Part shown: piece after piece, positions 33,010-44,123 of the stretch
Position numbering within the stretch: position 1 is the stretch's first letter
Layout of the letters: every line of letters begins with the position of its first letter
Origin: Rhineura floridana
Taxonomy: Eukaryota; Chordata; Lepidosauria; Squamata; Rhineuridae
Length of the DNA: 64,000 nucleotides
Reading direction: 5' to 3'
NCBI RefSeq assembly: GCF_030035675.1
Contig: NC_084489.1
Span: 36,875,001-36,939,000 of the forward strand
Translations under genes and position numbers: made by a program
The notes under the pieces: model-generated
The model's input: the letters and a program-made list of their open reading frames with translations, nothing else
What the model was told of the DNA's origin: nothing
Databases searched by the model: none

Positions 33010-34085
33010 CATCTGAGCTGGAGTGGGCAGGGAGGAGGAAGAAGGAAGAGGGGAGGGCAGGAAGAAGGGAGGAGGAAGGGAGAGGGGAAGAGGGGAAGGC
33101 AGGTCTGATCATTTGCATCCTTACTGAGTTCAGTGGGATTTACTCCCATGCAATCATGGCTAGGATAGGTAAAACTGACCATGGGGGGGAGGAGGGGGGG
33201 AGTAGAGGGAAAAAGGAAGGGGGAGAGGGGAGCAGAAGGAGTGGAAGGGGGAAGGAGGTGATTGGAAGGGGAGGGATGAAGGAAGGGGAGGGAAAGGGCA
33301 AAAGGGAGGTGATGGGAGGAAAGCAGAGGGGAGGGCAGGTTTGATTATTTGCATGTTTATTGAGTTAAATGGGATTTACTCCTGTGCAATCATGCTTGAA
33401 AATGAAATGGACTGCCTTCAAGTTGATTCCGACTTATGGCGACCCTATGAATAGGGTTTTCATTGTAAGTGGTATTCAGAGGTGGCTTACCATTGTCTTC
33501 CTCTGAGGCTGAGAGGCAGTGACTGGCCCAAGGTCACCCAATGAGCTTCATGGCTCTTGAGGGATTCAAACCCTGGTCTCACAGGTTGTAGTCCTAGGAT
33601 AGGTAAAACTGACCATGGGGGAGGAGGAGGGGGAGGGCAGAGGGGAGGGGAAGGGGATTGGGAGGGGAAGGGAGGAGTGAAGGAAGGGGGAAAAGGCAAG
33701 AGGGAGGGAATAGGAAGAGAGAGCAGGTTTGATCATTTGCATGCTTTGTGAGTTAGGTGGGATTTACTCCTGCACAATGATGTTTAATACAGATGAAACT
33801 GACCTGGGGGAGGGGCAGGGAGGGTAGGGTGTAGGAGGGGGGTAGGAAGGGGAGGGACAGGGAGGGGAGGAGGAGGGCAGGAAGGGAAGGGGGAGGGAGA
33901 GGGGAAGAGATTTAATGGGTGGGCACTGGGCAGAGGGGATAATTTGCATGCTTATTGAGTTCAATGGGATTTACTCCCATGCAATCATGGTTAGGATAGG
34001 TAAAACTGACCTGGGGGAGGGGCAGGGAGGGGAAAAGAAGGAGGAGAGGAGATTGGGTGGGTGGGCACTCGGCAGAGGAAAAGCC
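33010..34085. repeat. Purine-rich minisatellite of 4-5 composite units
   Basis: Units of roughly 190-230 bp begin 'ggataggtaaaactgacc' (33163, 33597, about 33784 as a variant, and 33991). Each runs through 100-150 bp of almost pure G/A on the + strand, then 'ttgatcatttgcatgcttat' and 'gggatttactcccatgcaat'. A partial unit precedes 33163. One unit is split by a SINE. The G-runs could form quadruplex or triplex DNA. Confidence 0.85.
33397..33594 (-). mobile_element. Sauria SINE with BovB tail
   Basis: The tail on the left reads 'actgccttcaagttgattcc' and 'tattcagaggtggcttacca'. The body includes 'cccaaggtcacccaatgagc', and the tRNA-like head has 'ggattcaaaccctggtctca'. It is inserted in the minisatellite: the sequences on either side continue the unit. 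Confidence 0.85.
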
Positions 34086-34208
34086 CTTTTCCTTTCCAAA
34101 AAGAAAACATTGGGAACAGTATCATTGCTTTTCAGGGTTTCCCCCACCTTTTTATTCTACAGCAGACACATGTAGCCTCCCACCCAAATTTAAACCAAAG
34201 CTGTCCCT

Positions 34209-36030
34209 GGCCACATCCACACCAGACCTTTATTTCCCTTTAGATAGTCATGGCTTCTCCCAAAGAATCCTGGGAAGTGTATTTATTTATTTTATTTATT
34301 TATTTATTTATTAAATTTTTATACCGCCCGACTAGCAATAGCTCTCTGGGCAGTGTACAACAGAAAATACAAAATACATCTCATAAAAAGTGCATAATAA
34401 ATATTACAAAAACGTATAAAGTGCAAAAAATCAGATTACATAATATTTTAAAATTGAAATTAAAACGCCATAGAAAAGAGGCAGGTCTTAAGCTGGCGCC
34501 GAAAAGACAGCAGCGTCGGCGCCGTACGCACCTCAACGGGGAGACTATTCCAGAGTTCGGGGGCCACCACTGAGAAGGCCCTAGTTCTCGTCACCACCCT
34601 CCAAGCCTCTCTATGAGTCGGGACTTGGAGGAGGGACTTCGATGCAGAGCGCAGTGTCCGGGCAGGTTCATATCGGGAGAGGCGTTCCAACAGGTATTGT
34701 GGTCCCGCGCCGTATAGGGCTTTATAGGTTAAAACCAACACTTTGAATCTGGCCCGGAAGCATATTGGCAGCCAATGTAAGCGAGCCAGAACAGGTGTTA
34801 TATGTTCCGACCGCTTGGTCCTCGTTATTACTCTGGACGCCGCATTTTGGACAAGCTGTAGCTTCCGAACTGTCTTCAAAGGCAGCCCAACGTAGAGCGC
34901 ATTGCAGTAGTCTAATCGCGAGGTTACCAGAGCATGTACAACTGATGTAAGGTCCTCTCTGCTCAGGTAGCGACGTAGCTAGGCTACCAACCGAAGTTGG
35001 TAGAACGCGTTCCGAGCCACCGAGGCCACTTGAGCCTCAAGTGACAGGGAAGGATCTAAAAAAACTCCCAGACTATGAACCTGCTCCTTTAGGGGGAGTG
35101 TAACCCCATCCAGGACAGGGTAGGTATCCACCACCTGGTCAGAGAAACCATCCACAAGCAGCATCTCAGTCTTGTCTGGATTGAGCCTCAGTTTGTTAGC
35201 TCCCATCCAGTCCATTATCGCAGCCAGGCAACGGTTCAGCACATTGACAGCCTCACCTGAAGAGGATGAAAAGGAGAAGTAGAGCTGCGTGTCATCAGCG
35301 TACTGATGACAACGCATTCCAAAACTCCTGATGACAGCACCCAACGGCTTCATGTAGATGTTAAAAAGCATGGGAGACAGAACTGACCGCTGCGGGACTC
35401 CACATTGGAGATCCCACGGTGTCGAGCAATGTTCCCCAAGCACTACCTTCTGGAGACGACCCGCCAAGTAGGAGCGGAACCACTGCCAAGCAGTGCCTCC
35501 AATTCCCAACTCCGCGAGCCTCTCCAGAAGGATACCATGGTCGATGGTATCAAAAGCCGCTGAGAGATCAAGGAGAATCAGCAGAGTTACACTCCCTCTG
35601 TCCCTCTCCCGACATAGGTCATCATACAGGGCGACCAAGGCTGTCTCAGTGCCGAAACCGGGCCTGAAACCCGATTGAAATGGATCCAGATAATCAGTTT
35701 CATCCAATAGCGCCTGGAGTTGGCTAGCAACCACTCGTTCCAAGATCTTGCCCAGGAATGGAACATTCGCTACTGGTCTGTAGCTGTTGAAATTTTCTGG
35801 GTCCAAGGAAGGTAGTTAGTGAAGGGTGCTGAGAGTTGCTAGGAGAGGCCCTGTTTCCCTCACAGAGTTTCTATCAGAGTGGCTGACTGTTAAACCACTC
35901 TGGCCACTGGAGCTCTGTCAGGGGAAAAGGAGTCTCCTCTCAGCACCCTTCACAAAATACACTTCCCAGGATTCTCTAGGGCAAGCCATGACTGTCTCGC
36001 GTAAAATCAAAGACCGGTGTGGGTGTGGCC
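34209..36030. mobile_element. Palindromic MITE split by an L2 LINE
   Basis: The left arm starts GGCCACATCCACACCAGACC. The right arm ends in GGTGTGGGTGTGGCC, its inverted copy. The inner parts 'tcccaaagaatcctgggaag' and 'cttcccaggattctctaggg' also pair. The L2 at 34282-35810 lies between 'gaagtgta' and 'gtagttagtg', which rejoin to the uninterrupted family sequence. Confidence 0.75.
34282..35810 (-). mobile_element. L2 LINE, 5'-truncated, RT region largely open
   Basis: Minus-strand reading gives reverse transcriptase motifs in order: NFNSYRPVANVPFLGKILER, FQSGFRPGFGTETALVAL, LLDLSAAFDTIDH, GVPQRSVLSPMLFNIYM (Q-G-S changed to Q-R-S) and CHQYADDTQLYFSF with the catalytic DD. After a stop at about 34.98 kb it resumes with VVAPELWNSLPVEVR and ends in a (TTTA)n tail at 34282. 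It begins within the RT domain, so the endonuclease is missing. Moderately young but dead. Confidence 0.92.
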
Positions 36031-36794
36031 CCCTGATTAGGCAAGCCTAGCAGCTGTGAGTCTGGCTTTTAAAACACTGGCAATTGGTTCTTACTGAGCA
36101 TGCCCAACATTATCATTGAGTTCAATGCTAAATTTCTTAAATTAATTAAAAATCAGCCAGGCATTTTTTAAACTTTTAAACTGCAAAAGATGAAGGTCAG
36201 AGTATGGGGCAAGGTCAGTAATAGGATTACAGGTACTCTGTGAACATGGCTGATTTTTAATGAATTTCAATAGATTATGAGAACTCTGACAAAAAAAAGT
36301 GCCCAAAGGGTTTGTTTTTTTTCTCTCTCTTTTTACACTTTGAACTCTCAATTCTCTCTGACTGTTTTGTGTATCGCCATGAAAATTTAGAAGGTTGTTA
36401 AGCAAGTGTTTCTGAGTTCAGGACTATAAGTTTTGTAAGGTTTTGTTTTGAAATGAGCTTTTGGGAAGGATCAGAGTGGCATGGGGTATTTTCAATTTAA
36501 CATTGTGGAATGCAAAAAATCCATGCTGACCATAGTATACAACCACTCTTGTGGCTGTATAATACAGCACTGTCAACATTCCTGATGCCTTATAGAGTTT
36601 AACAGATTCATGTCTCCAAGGAACTTACTATGCAATCCTATACATGTCTACAGTGAAGTTCATGGGGAATACTTTCACATAAGTGGTTATAGGATTACAG
36701 TCTTACAATCTAAAATAAAGAATGTGGAAACAAGAGGGGGGGACAACGTAATGGAAATGATCATGAACATGAACAAATGCTGGTGGGAGGGGAA
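36031..36794. other. Unassigned intergenic DNA
   Basis: No gene or repeat recognised. Confidence 0.5.
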
Positions 36795-36880
36795 CCATAG
36801 CTCAGTGACAGAGCACATGCTTTCCATACAGAAAGCTCCAGGTTCAATCTGTGGAATTTCCAGTTGAAATGACTAGGTAC
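36795..36880 (+). mobile_element. tRNA-Ala SINE remnant
   Basis: 'ccatagctcagtgacagagc' (A box) and 'ccaggttcaatctgtgga' (B box) are in the right order and spacing. The body fades out after about 90 bp. The following 36881-37892 is unassigned. Confidence 0.6.
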
Positions 36881-37892
36881 AAGAAGATGGAAAAGACCTT
36901 GGAGAGTATAGTCCATGTATCCGAATATATGGACACATTGACCTGGCATAAGTGGCTTTCTGTGTGAACACTTAAAACTACTTATAGACAATAAGTTCTT
37001 AAGCTGAGAGCCTTATGGGTATTGTGAACTTTAATTTGAAGGAAAACAGAAAGGTGGCTGGCCGGCTAACTGGAGTTTTCACAAGAAGAGTAATAGCTTT
37101 TGCTTCTAATGCTTATGGGACAGGTTATTGTATTACACCCGCTAAAATAATACAGTACTGAATAAAGTCTAAAACACCAGCAACCCAGTTCTAAGTGCAG
37201 TTACACGGATTGGCAATCTCATTAATTTTCATGAAACTCCCCACCCAAAAAGTGTGTCTGATATTGTAGCCTTTAAGACATAAAAGTAGTGGACTGATGT
37301 CCTTTTAAAATAAATAAAGGAAAGATCCATTTCGGTTGTCATGAGTGCAAGTGACCTTATATGGCAGTCTGGAATCAATTGCAATGGCTATGGAAAAAAG
37401 TATGTAATTGTACAGTGACAAGAGTGGCTGTATAGCATTTTATATTTTAGGGCCTCAGCACTGCAGTGATAAACTGCAGTTAATTTGCCCTGCCTAAAAG
37501 TTTGAAGTCATGTGTGTGATTTGCACTCCAGCCTTTTATGGGTATATAGCTATTGGTCTGTACAGAAAGTATACATTTATCTCAACTCCAGCGTTTAGTT
37601 CTCAGAGAAAGGAAATGCCTTATACTATAAAAAGCCTATTTGTAGCTTGGCTATTGGCTAGTTTGGCCAATGTGAAGGATTGCTCTGTCAAAGTCTAAAG
37701 TAAAAAAATGTAAATATGTGCACATTTACCATTCAGCTTAAGTAGCAGATATTAAACAAAAGCCAAGGACAACAGAGATAATTGGGCAGAAGACTGAAAT
37801 AATTCTTCATTTGTTATTTTAATGGACTTCCAACACAACTAAAAATGCCAACACAATAATCTGACTACTCCAGTGTTGCTAAAGGGAAAGGG

Positions 37893-38078
37893 CTGTAGCT
37901 CAGTGGTAGAACATCTCCTTTGCATGCAGAGGTTCAATCTCCAGCATCTCCAGGTAAGGCTGGAAGTGTCCCCTACCTGAAAACCCTGGAGAGCCACTGC
38001 TAGTCAGTATAAACAATGCTAAGATAGATGGACCAGTGGTCTGACTCAGTGGAAGGCAGATTCCTCTGTTCCTATTAC
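37893..38078 (+). mobile_element. tRNA-Ala-derived SINE
   Basis: The head 'ctgtagctcagtggtagaac' plus 'tttgcatgcaga' and 'aggttcaatctcc' mirrors tRNA-Ala. The body ends 'ggtctgactcagtggaaggc'. It lies ten bases from a Sauria SINE on the same strand. Confidence 0.85.
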
Positions 38079-38088
38079 CATTTTTTAG

Positions 38089-38325
38089 AGGGGCCAGTGT
38101 GGTGTAGTGGTTTGAGTGTCAGACTAGGACCTGGGAGATCAGGGTTTGAATCTCCGCTCAGCCATGAAGCTCACTGGGTAACCTTGGTCATTCAATGCCT
38201 CTCGTAAACTACCTCACAGGGATGTTCTGGGGATTAAATGAGGAGGGGGAGAATCATGTACACCACTTTGAGCTCTTTGGAGAAAAGGTGGAATATAAAT
38301 TCAATAAATGAATAAAACTGCTGGA
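38089..38325 (+). mobile_element. Sauria SINE, nearly complete
   Basis: The head 'ggtgtagtggtttgagtgtc' and 'cagggtttgaatctccgctc' is tRNA-like. The body 'ccatgaagctcactgggtaa' follows, then 'gtacaccactttgagctctt', 'gaaaaggtggaatataaatt' and a short (CAATAAATGAATAAA) tail. Matches the Sauria SINE as known from lizards. Confidence 0.9.
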
Positions 38326-38390
38326 ATTTTGTTCAGCCCATTTTTGTCTGGATTGCATCCCTAATTAAACTCCTTGTACAAAGCTGTAGA

Positions 38391-38640
38391 TCGGGGGTGG
38401 AGAACCTGTGGTTCTCCTGATGTTGTCTGACACCAGGCACCGTGCCCAATGGTCAGAAGTGATGGGAACTGTGGTCTAGCTCAGCCTTTCCCAACCAGTG
38501 TGCCTCCAGATGTTGTTGGACCACAACTCCCATCTTCCTGACCATTGGCAATGCTGGCTGAGGCTGATGGGAGTTGTGGTCCAACAACATCTAGAGGCAC
38601 ACTGGTTGGGAAAGACTGGTCTAGCTGGAACACTCATGTT
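38391..38640. mobile_element. MITE half copy interrupted by a younger MITE
   Basis: 'ggtggagaacctgtggttct' and 'gatgggaactgtggtctagc' are one arm of the palindromic family at 38842. The element at 38482-38618 has inserted in it. Confidence 0.6.
38482..38618. mobile_element. Palindromic hAT MITE, 137 bp, perfect target duplication
   Basis: Starts CAGCCTTTCCCAACCAGTGT and ends in its inverted copy. It is flanked by a perfect 8-bp duplication GTCTAGCT at 38474-38481 and 38619-38626. Sister of the copy at 14461. Confidence 0.93.
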
Positions 38641-38841
38641 ATTCACCCATGTTGCAGATTATCTTGAAAATCTAGTAACATAATAGTATGGATACACAAC
38701 TGTAAAGTCCATACTTAGATTTAGTCATCCTAGTCCATCAAGGGAAATCCATGTGCAGATGCAGGCACATCTGGAAGTGTCTTTGCAGGCATATTATGGT
38801 TTTCATCTGGGCCTTATTGAACTAGCTGGGTATATTTAGAT

Positions 38842-38977
38842 CAGGGATGGAGAGCCTGTGACCTTTCCAGATGTTAAGCTACAACTCCCATTATATCTAA
38901 CCACTGGACATGCTGATTGGAGCTGATGAGAGTTGGAGACCAGCAGCATCTGAAGGGCCATGGGTTCCCTATCCCTG
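38842..38977. mobile_element. Palindromic hAT-type MITE
   Basis: Begins CAGGGATGGAGAGCCTGTG and ends 'gggttccctatccctg', its inverted copy. The flanks 'atttagat' and 'atttaaat' fit an 8-bp duplication with one change. Confidence 0.8.
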
Positions 38978-41446
38978 ATTTAAATGCAGCTGGAAATGTG
39001 CATAATTCCCCATTCAAAATGATTAGTCATTACGTGTGTTCTATTAGCAATGGATCAGAGTCGCTCACAGCCCCTCATCTGTGAGTAAGCCCCATTGGAG
39101 TCAATGGAACTTACGTCTGAGCAGACATGAAGAGGACTGCACTTTTTAATGTCTAAAGTAAAAATCATAAATATGTGCCTTACACATCTTTAGTCAGGTA
39201 TTTGCTGCTTAAAAGTGCTTTCCAACTGGCAGAACAAGTTTTTGTAGTTTAGTATTCCCTTAGGAAAAGGTACAGATAGATATTAAACATATGGTTGTAT
39301 CTCCCTGCTTGAACAGGGAGCATGTAGAACAATTACTGTGTGTATGGGAAACACATTTTCTTCCTGGAGAAGAGCTGAAGGTCTCAAGTGACATTCCATT
39401 CTTAAATGAAAGCAAACGACCCTCTCAGAAAATACCTTATCTGCAATGTTATTTAACCAACATGAATTACAGATGGCACATAGATTACTTCCACAAGAAG
39501 CTATAAATTTGGGGAAAGGGGTGGGGTGGATAGTCTATGATGTTTGGCAACAAAGTGTTCAAATTAGGCAACTTCATTGTATCAGCCTAATTGGAATTGG
39601 CACTAAACATCGCTCTACTTAACAGTGAAGAAACGAACAACTATGTCTACAATGTTTTTCAGCATTATGCCATGAATTACACAGATGTGAGTCCAATTGT
39701 GTTCAGTGGGGCTTACTCCCTAGTAAGTGTGTTTAGGATTTTCACCCTTAAGTTTCATATTTGAATGCTAGACACATGGTATGCATTAGGCTGTCAGACA
39801 AGTTTGTATTTTTGTTTTAGAACTCTTCATAGCATCTTAGTGGATGTCAAACCCCAAAGCTCTCCCAAAATACCCACAGGTGTTATGCAGACGATTTTAC
39901 TGTTGGTTTTAATGTGCTTTTGTAAGCTGCCCTGGGAATATTTTTACATGGAAGGGGGGGTATAGATTTATAAAATAAATAACAAGAAAAACAGAACAAG
40001 AACATCACAGTACACTGAGACATCTTACATGTGTGATGGTGTAGTCATTTGCTAAATGATTAATAAATCTATTCTGGTGTGGCCTGACAAAGATTTTAAT
40101 AATTGGAAGTGAAGTTGGAAGTCAGCCAACTAATTATGAGTCTAGTAATATGGGGTACTCAGGATGTGTGTGTGTGAGTCAGAGAGAAAGACAGAAAGAG
40201 GGAAGGAGTGGCGTAATGAAGCAAACAGAACAGCTGGTGTGGAATAAGGATCATGAGTAATTGTATATATGTCTACTCAGAAGCAATCTGCACTACATTC
40301 AATGGAACTTACTCTCTTGGAGAGAAGCATGTACAAAATTGCAGCCTTAGAATCCAAGCTGTCAAGTCCAAGACCTAAATTCACTTCACTGGATTGGAAG
40401 CACTGAGTGGAAGGTTAAGGTCTCTGACTACCCCAGCACCCCTGACCCATAAAAGATGTTATTATTGTTATTAATTGCATTTATTCATTGCTTACTACAA
40501 AAATGTCTCAAAGCGACTTACAATTATGAAAGCATACAGGAGACAAAATTTAAAATACATCAAGAAGATAATAAAACATTGACCAGCAATGGGCATCCTT
40601 AAGCAGGTACATGAACTCACGTTGCTATTAACAGGAAGTACACATAGCAGGGAAAGGTGAGCATAGCAGGGAAAGGTTCTATGGCCCACAGGTTGCCCAC
40701 TTTGTCCTAAATGCATAACAGCCAATGATAAAAACATATATAATGGAATGTTACTTGGACCTAATTTTCCATTGCTTGTCCATACGGTGAGAGAGAATTT
40801 CCCAGTCACCCCACACCTCCGCTGTCCTCTTTATTATCTGTTTTCCCCACAGGTTTCCTGTTAAGAGTTCAAATTTCATCCTGAAACAACACCTTGGCCA
40901 GACATTTAGATGGGAAATTAGCAGCAGCAATGCCATATGCATGGAGATTATAGTTCTAGCACTGACTTTTTAAATTTGATATTCAAGATGTTCAAGATTT
41001 CCTCCTGTCTTCTCTTGCATACTTGCATTTCTGGAATTTCACAGAAAATGAAGCAACCTACTTAGTTACAGAATGGGTAGATATGCTGAATGCTTTGACA
41101 ACTGAGCTGAAGTCTTTGGGAACCACCCTTATACTCCAGTCCTCGTAATCATCTTTACTTGTAAGCCTCCTCCTTGCTTTCTATAAGTCAAGCATCCAAG
41201 TAAGTGTGCTTAGGAATTTGGTCTTTTTATAAAACTGCACCAGCCTGTAATGATTCATGAAGAGCACATAATGGGGACAAGTATCATTTGTATTTTAAGA
41301 GTGAAGTTTTGATTGTAGGAGGGAGGGTTTTTTTTTAAAGTCTTAGGAATGTGACGATATCTACCAGGCACCAGGAAAATGCTTTATATTGCAGCAGCTG
41401 GAAAAGTCAATGTTTGTGTTATGTGCACCTACAGATTTAGAACTGT
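38978..41446. other. Mostly unassigned intergenic DNA with small repeat remnants
   Basis: Short pieces around 39085-39145, 39690-39755 and 40275-40345 carry the 'tcaatggaacttac'/'tgggattactcc' type of squamate repeat. A LINE 3' tail remnant (minus strand) lies about 40460-40690. No gene. Confidence 0.45.
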
Positions 41447-41560
41447 GTTTGAAAAAGTAATAGTTCATGCGGTCAACAGAAAAACCATTTGCTTTGTTTG
41501 GGAAGATGGGATTCATGAACTCTCTGGTGCAGTCTTCGGTGTCTGTGTTTTTATTCATCA
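41447..41560. repeat. About 110-bp sequence duplicated at 42622
   Basis: The block around 'gaagatgggattcatgaact' and 'ctctggtgcagtcttcggtg' recurs at 42622-42727 as 'gaagatgggatacgtgtact' and 'ctctggtgcaatcttcagtg', same strand, about 1.17 kb apart, with scattered differences. Confidence 0.8.
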
Positions 41561-41684
41561 CATTTTCTCCAGGGAACTCCCATTTTGTTCCTTGGAGGTC
41601 CTCTGTAAGGTAGGTTAGGCTGATTCCAGGGTCGGCCCTCCCGTTAGGCAGATGGAGGCAACCGCTTCAGGCAGCAGATACTGG

Positions 41685-41986
41685 AATGTGGATAACAAAA
41701 GTGGATTTTGCAAGCCCCTATGGCTGCTAAGAGACTTATACTTCGAGCCTGGAAGGATAAAACACCCACTGTCTTTAACACAATAGTCTGAGTACCTCAC
41801 TGCCCTTGTTACATTTGAACATATTTTCCATAAATGCCAGTCGTGTGGATACCTATGTGGACATCTGTTAGGCTTGTTGCCACTTACACGCTTAATTTCA
41901 GATGCAAGTACTGATGGCTATTGTATCCTTAATGTGAGCTGACAGTGGGTTGTCAATGTGTTTTTTTTTTCTTTTTTTTTTTTAAA
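41685..41986 (+). mobile_element. 5'-truncated L1-like LINE insert, 302 bp
   Basis: A 16-bp duplication AGGCAGCAGATACTGG lies at 41669-41684 and 41987-42002. The insert's left part can be read as a degraded L1 ORF2 C-terminal stretch (about 'LILRAWKDKTPTVFN'). It ends T-rich followed by AAAA. The L1 assignment rests on a weak protein match; the target duplication is clear. Confidence 0.65.
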
Positions 41987-42369
41987 AGGCAGCAGATACT
42001 GGGGAGCTGCAGTGGCAGCCCCCTAGCTGTTTCTGTTGAGCTCCTGGGCACTCCCTCTGACTGGAGGATAGAGCTGTATGTGCCATGAAGCCTCTCTGGC
42101 CCCTCAACTTGTTGATCTCAGGTGTACTGGAGGATACTATCCTGCTCCCAGTATTGAAGTAAGATTCAATTGCCAATCCAGTTGGCTTTGTTGATGGAAT
42201 GGGAGGGATACACAGGGAAGAAAAATGTCTTGGGCGGGCCCTCACTGACCCAATTCTGATTTGACATTGTAGCCCAGGGAAGGGGGAACCTGTGGCCCTC
42301 CAAGATGTCATTGGACTACAGCTCCCATTATCCCTGTCCATTGCCCTTGCCACCAGGGGCTAATGTGAG

Positions 42370-43000
42370 TTAACAGAAGAGCATGCAATCCTGCTGGATC
42401 AGGCCAATGGCTATCTAGTCTAGCAACCAGTTCTCACAGTGGCTAACCAGTTGCCCATGGAAACCCTGCAAGCAGGATATGAGTGCGAAGAGCACTCTCC
42501 TCTCATGTGGTTTCCAGCAACTGGTATTTGGAAGCATACTGCCTCCACCTATGGAGGTAGAACGTAGCCATCATGGTTAGTAACCACCTTATCCTCCATA
42601 AATGTGTCTAATCTTTTAAGTTGTTTGAAAAAGTTCATGTGGTCAATAGAAAAAACATTTATTTTGTTGGGAAGATGGGATACGTGTACTCTCTGGTGCA
42701 ATCTTCAGTGTCATCTATGTTAATGGCCATCACTGACGCTTGTGGGAGCGAATTCCATAATCTATGTGCTGCTGTGTGAAGAGGTACTTTCTTTTGTCTG
42801 TCTTGAATCTTCCAACATTCAACTTCATTGGACGTCCGCAAGTTCTAGTGTTATGAGGCTTTCTTCATGCCATGCATAATCTTATACACTTCTATCATGT
42901 CACATCTTACTCACCTAGCTAAAAAGCCCCAAATGCTGCAACCTTTCCTCATAGGGGAGCTGCTCCACCCCCTTGATCATTCTGGATGCCCTTTTCTAGA
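42370..43000 (-). mobile_element. CR1-like LINE 3' end carrying a foreign 105-bp segment
   Basis: Reversed CR1 3' blocks: 'gctggatcaggccaatggct', 'caaccagttctcacagtggc', 'catgttggtt'-type rows, 'ggagcgaattccataatcta', 'acactcatgtcaca'-type rows and 'aacctttcctcataggggag'. Positions 42622-42727 do not belong to CR1 and match 41447-41560. 42000-42369 includes a MITE half (42275-42345). Confidence 0.75.
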
Positions 43001-43086
43001 CCTTGTAGTCCATCATCTGGAGGACCACTGATTCCCCTGTCCTACATCACACTGGTTCTGTAAAGAATTTCCTTTTGCTTTAGATA

Positions 43087-43120
43087 TTGGTGTGTGTGTG
43101 TGTGTGAGAGAGAGAGAGAC
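43087..43120. repeat. (TG)n(GA)n microsatellite
   Basis: TG repeats pass into GA repeats. The stretch 43001-43430 is otherwise unassigned. Confidence 0.9.
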
Positions 43121-43429
43121 AGATTAGGGTGACAAACCGGATACAAACCATGCAAGACCCATTCTTTTAATAGAAAATCCGTTTTATCTCCGAGCGACAG
43201 AGGTGAAGTGGGTAGAATGCCCCTTTGGTACCCGAACAGGAGGTTCAGGCTCCCAAGACCCGTTTGTGTCAATAGGCCCTAATCTGCGGTAAACCATGAC
43301 TATTACTTTTGGCAGGCCGCTACGGCATAGAACTCTGTGGAGAAGAGGCGGGGAGAGCTTGGCTTGCTGCTCGTTCCTTCTCCATAAATTGAAACCATCG
43401 AGCACTGTATCTGCAGCCCACGTGCTACT

Positions 43430-44123
43430 ATCTCTCTTCCCCCCCGCCTAGACGGCAAGCTTTCTCATTCCGAGTTTCCCACTTTGCACCCCGGCCTGCT
43501 GTCGCTGCTTGACTTCACGAAGCCCAGCCAAGGCAGCCTCAGCCCCCTTCCCCTCATCTTCCCAATCCCCCCCTCCGCGCGCCGCCCTGGTCCGGCCGTC
43601 TCCTTCCAATCCGCGGGGTCTGTCCTCTTCCCTTCCTTCCCTCCCCCTCACCCCCTTCCACCGATCTTCCAGCGCGTCCCCGGGGGCAAAGTGTGGGAAG
43701 TGCGAGTTTCCGCTCCATTTGTCTGTCCCCGGCCGCCTCACCCCGCCTCGCTCTGCAAGTCCACAGAGCAGCCCAGGCGGAGGCAGCAGCAAGACGGTCG
43801 CAGAGAGCGGGAGCCCAGCGCTGCGGAGGGCTTTTTCCTGGCGAACCGCAGCGGCGGCAGCTGCGGGAGCAGGCGATGCCCCCCCTGGGTTGGGTTTCGG
43901 CGCTCTAAAGGAGATTTACGCGGAAGAGCGGGGCAAACTGCTGGGGGTCCGCATCAGGATCTCGCTTTTGCCTGCCTTGCAGCGGTTAGAGCCGGGCTCG
44001 GGAAACGCGTCCCCACAGCCAGAGGAGGAGCCCGAACCGCAGCCGTCTCGCAAGACAGAGGGGGATGCCGGAGAGACGCCGAGGGATCGGGGGAAGCAGC
44101 AGTCCGCAGCCCGCCCTAGTGGG
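43430..44123 (+). promoter_or_regulatory. TRIL: GC-rich 5' region (CpG island-like) and presumed TRIL promoter/5' UTR
   Basis: Base composition changes sharply from AT-rich to G+C- and CpG-rich near 43.43 kb and stays so through the gene. The T-rich/C-rich strand 43440-43680 is pyrimidine-heavy. No strong TATA box is visible; 'ccataaattg' at 43382 is a weak candidate. The frame of TRIL is open back to about 43509, but with no ATG before 44124. The start of transcription is not determinable by eye. Confidence 0.6.

Noticed and set aside
32946-33964. Frames rich in Gly/Glu/Lys or Pro/Ser
   Set aside because: They are translations of the purine-rich minisatellite.
37893-38325. tRNA-like sequences (also at 3058, 3349, 36795, 50656, 61624)
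   Set aside because: Not tRNA genes: the heads are worn, lack a full cloverleaf and are fused to SINE bodies.
43484-44119. A 211-codon frame just before TRIL
   Set aside because: It has no ATG at its start (TTG) or inside, lies in G+C-rich DNA where open frames are common, and shows no family features.
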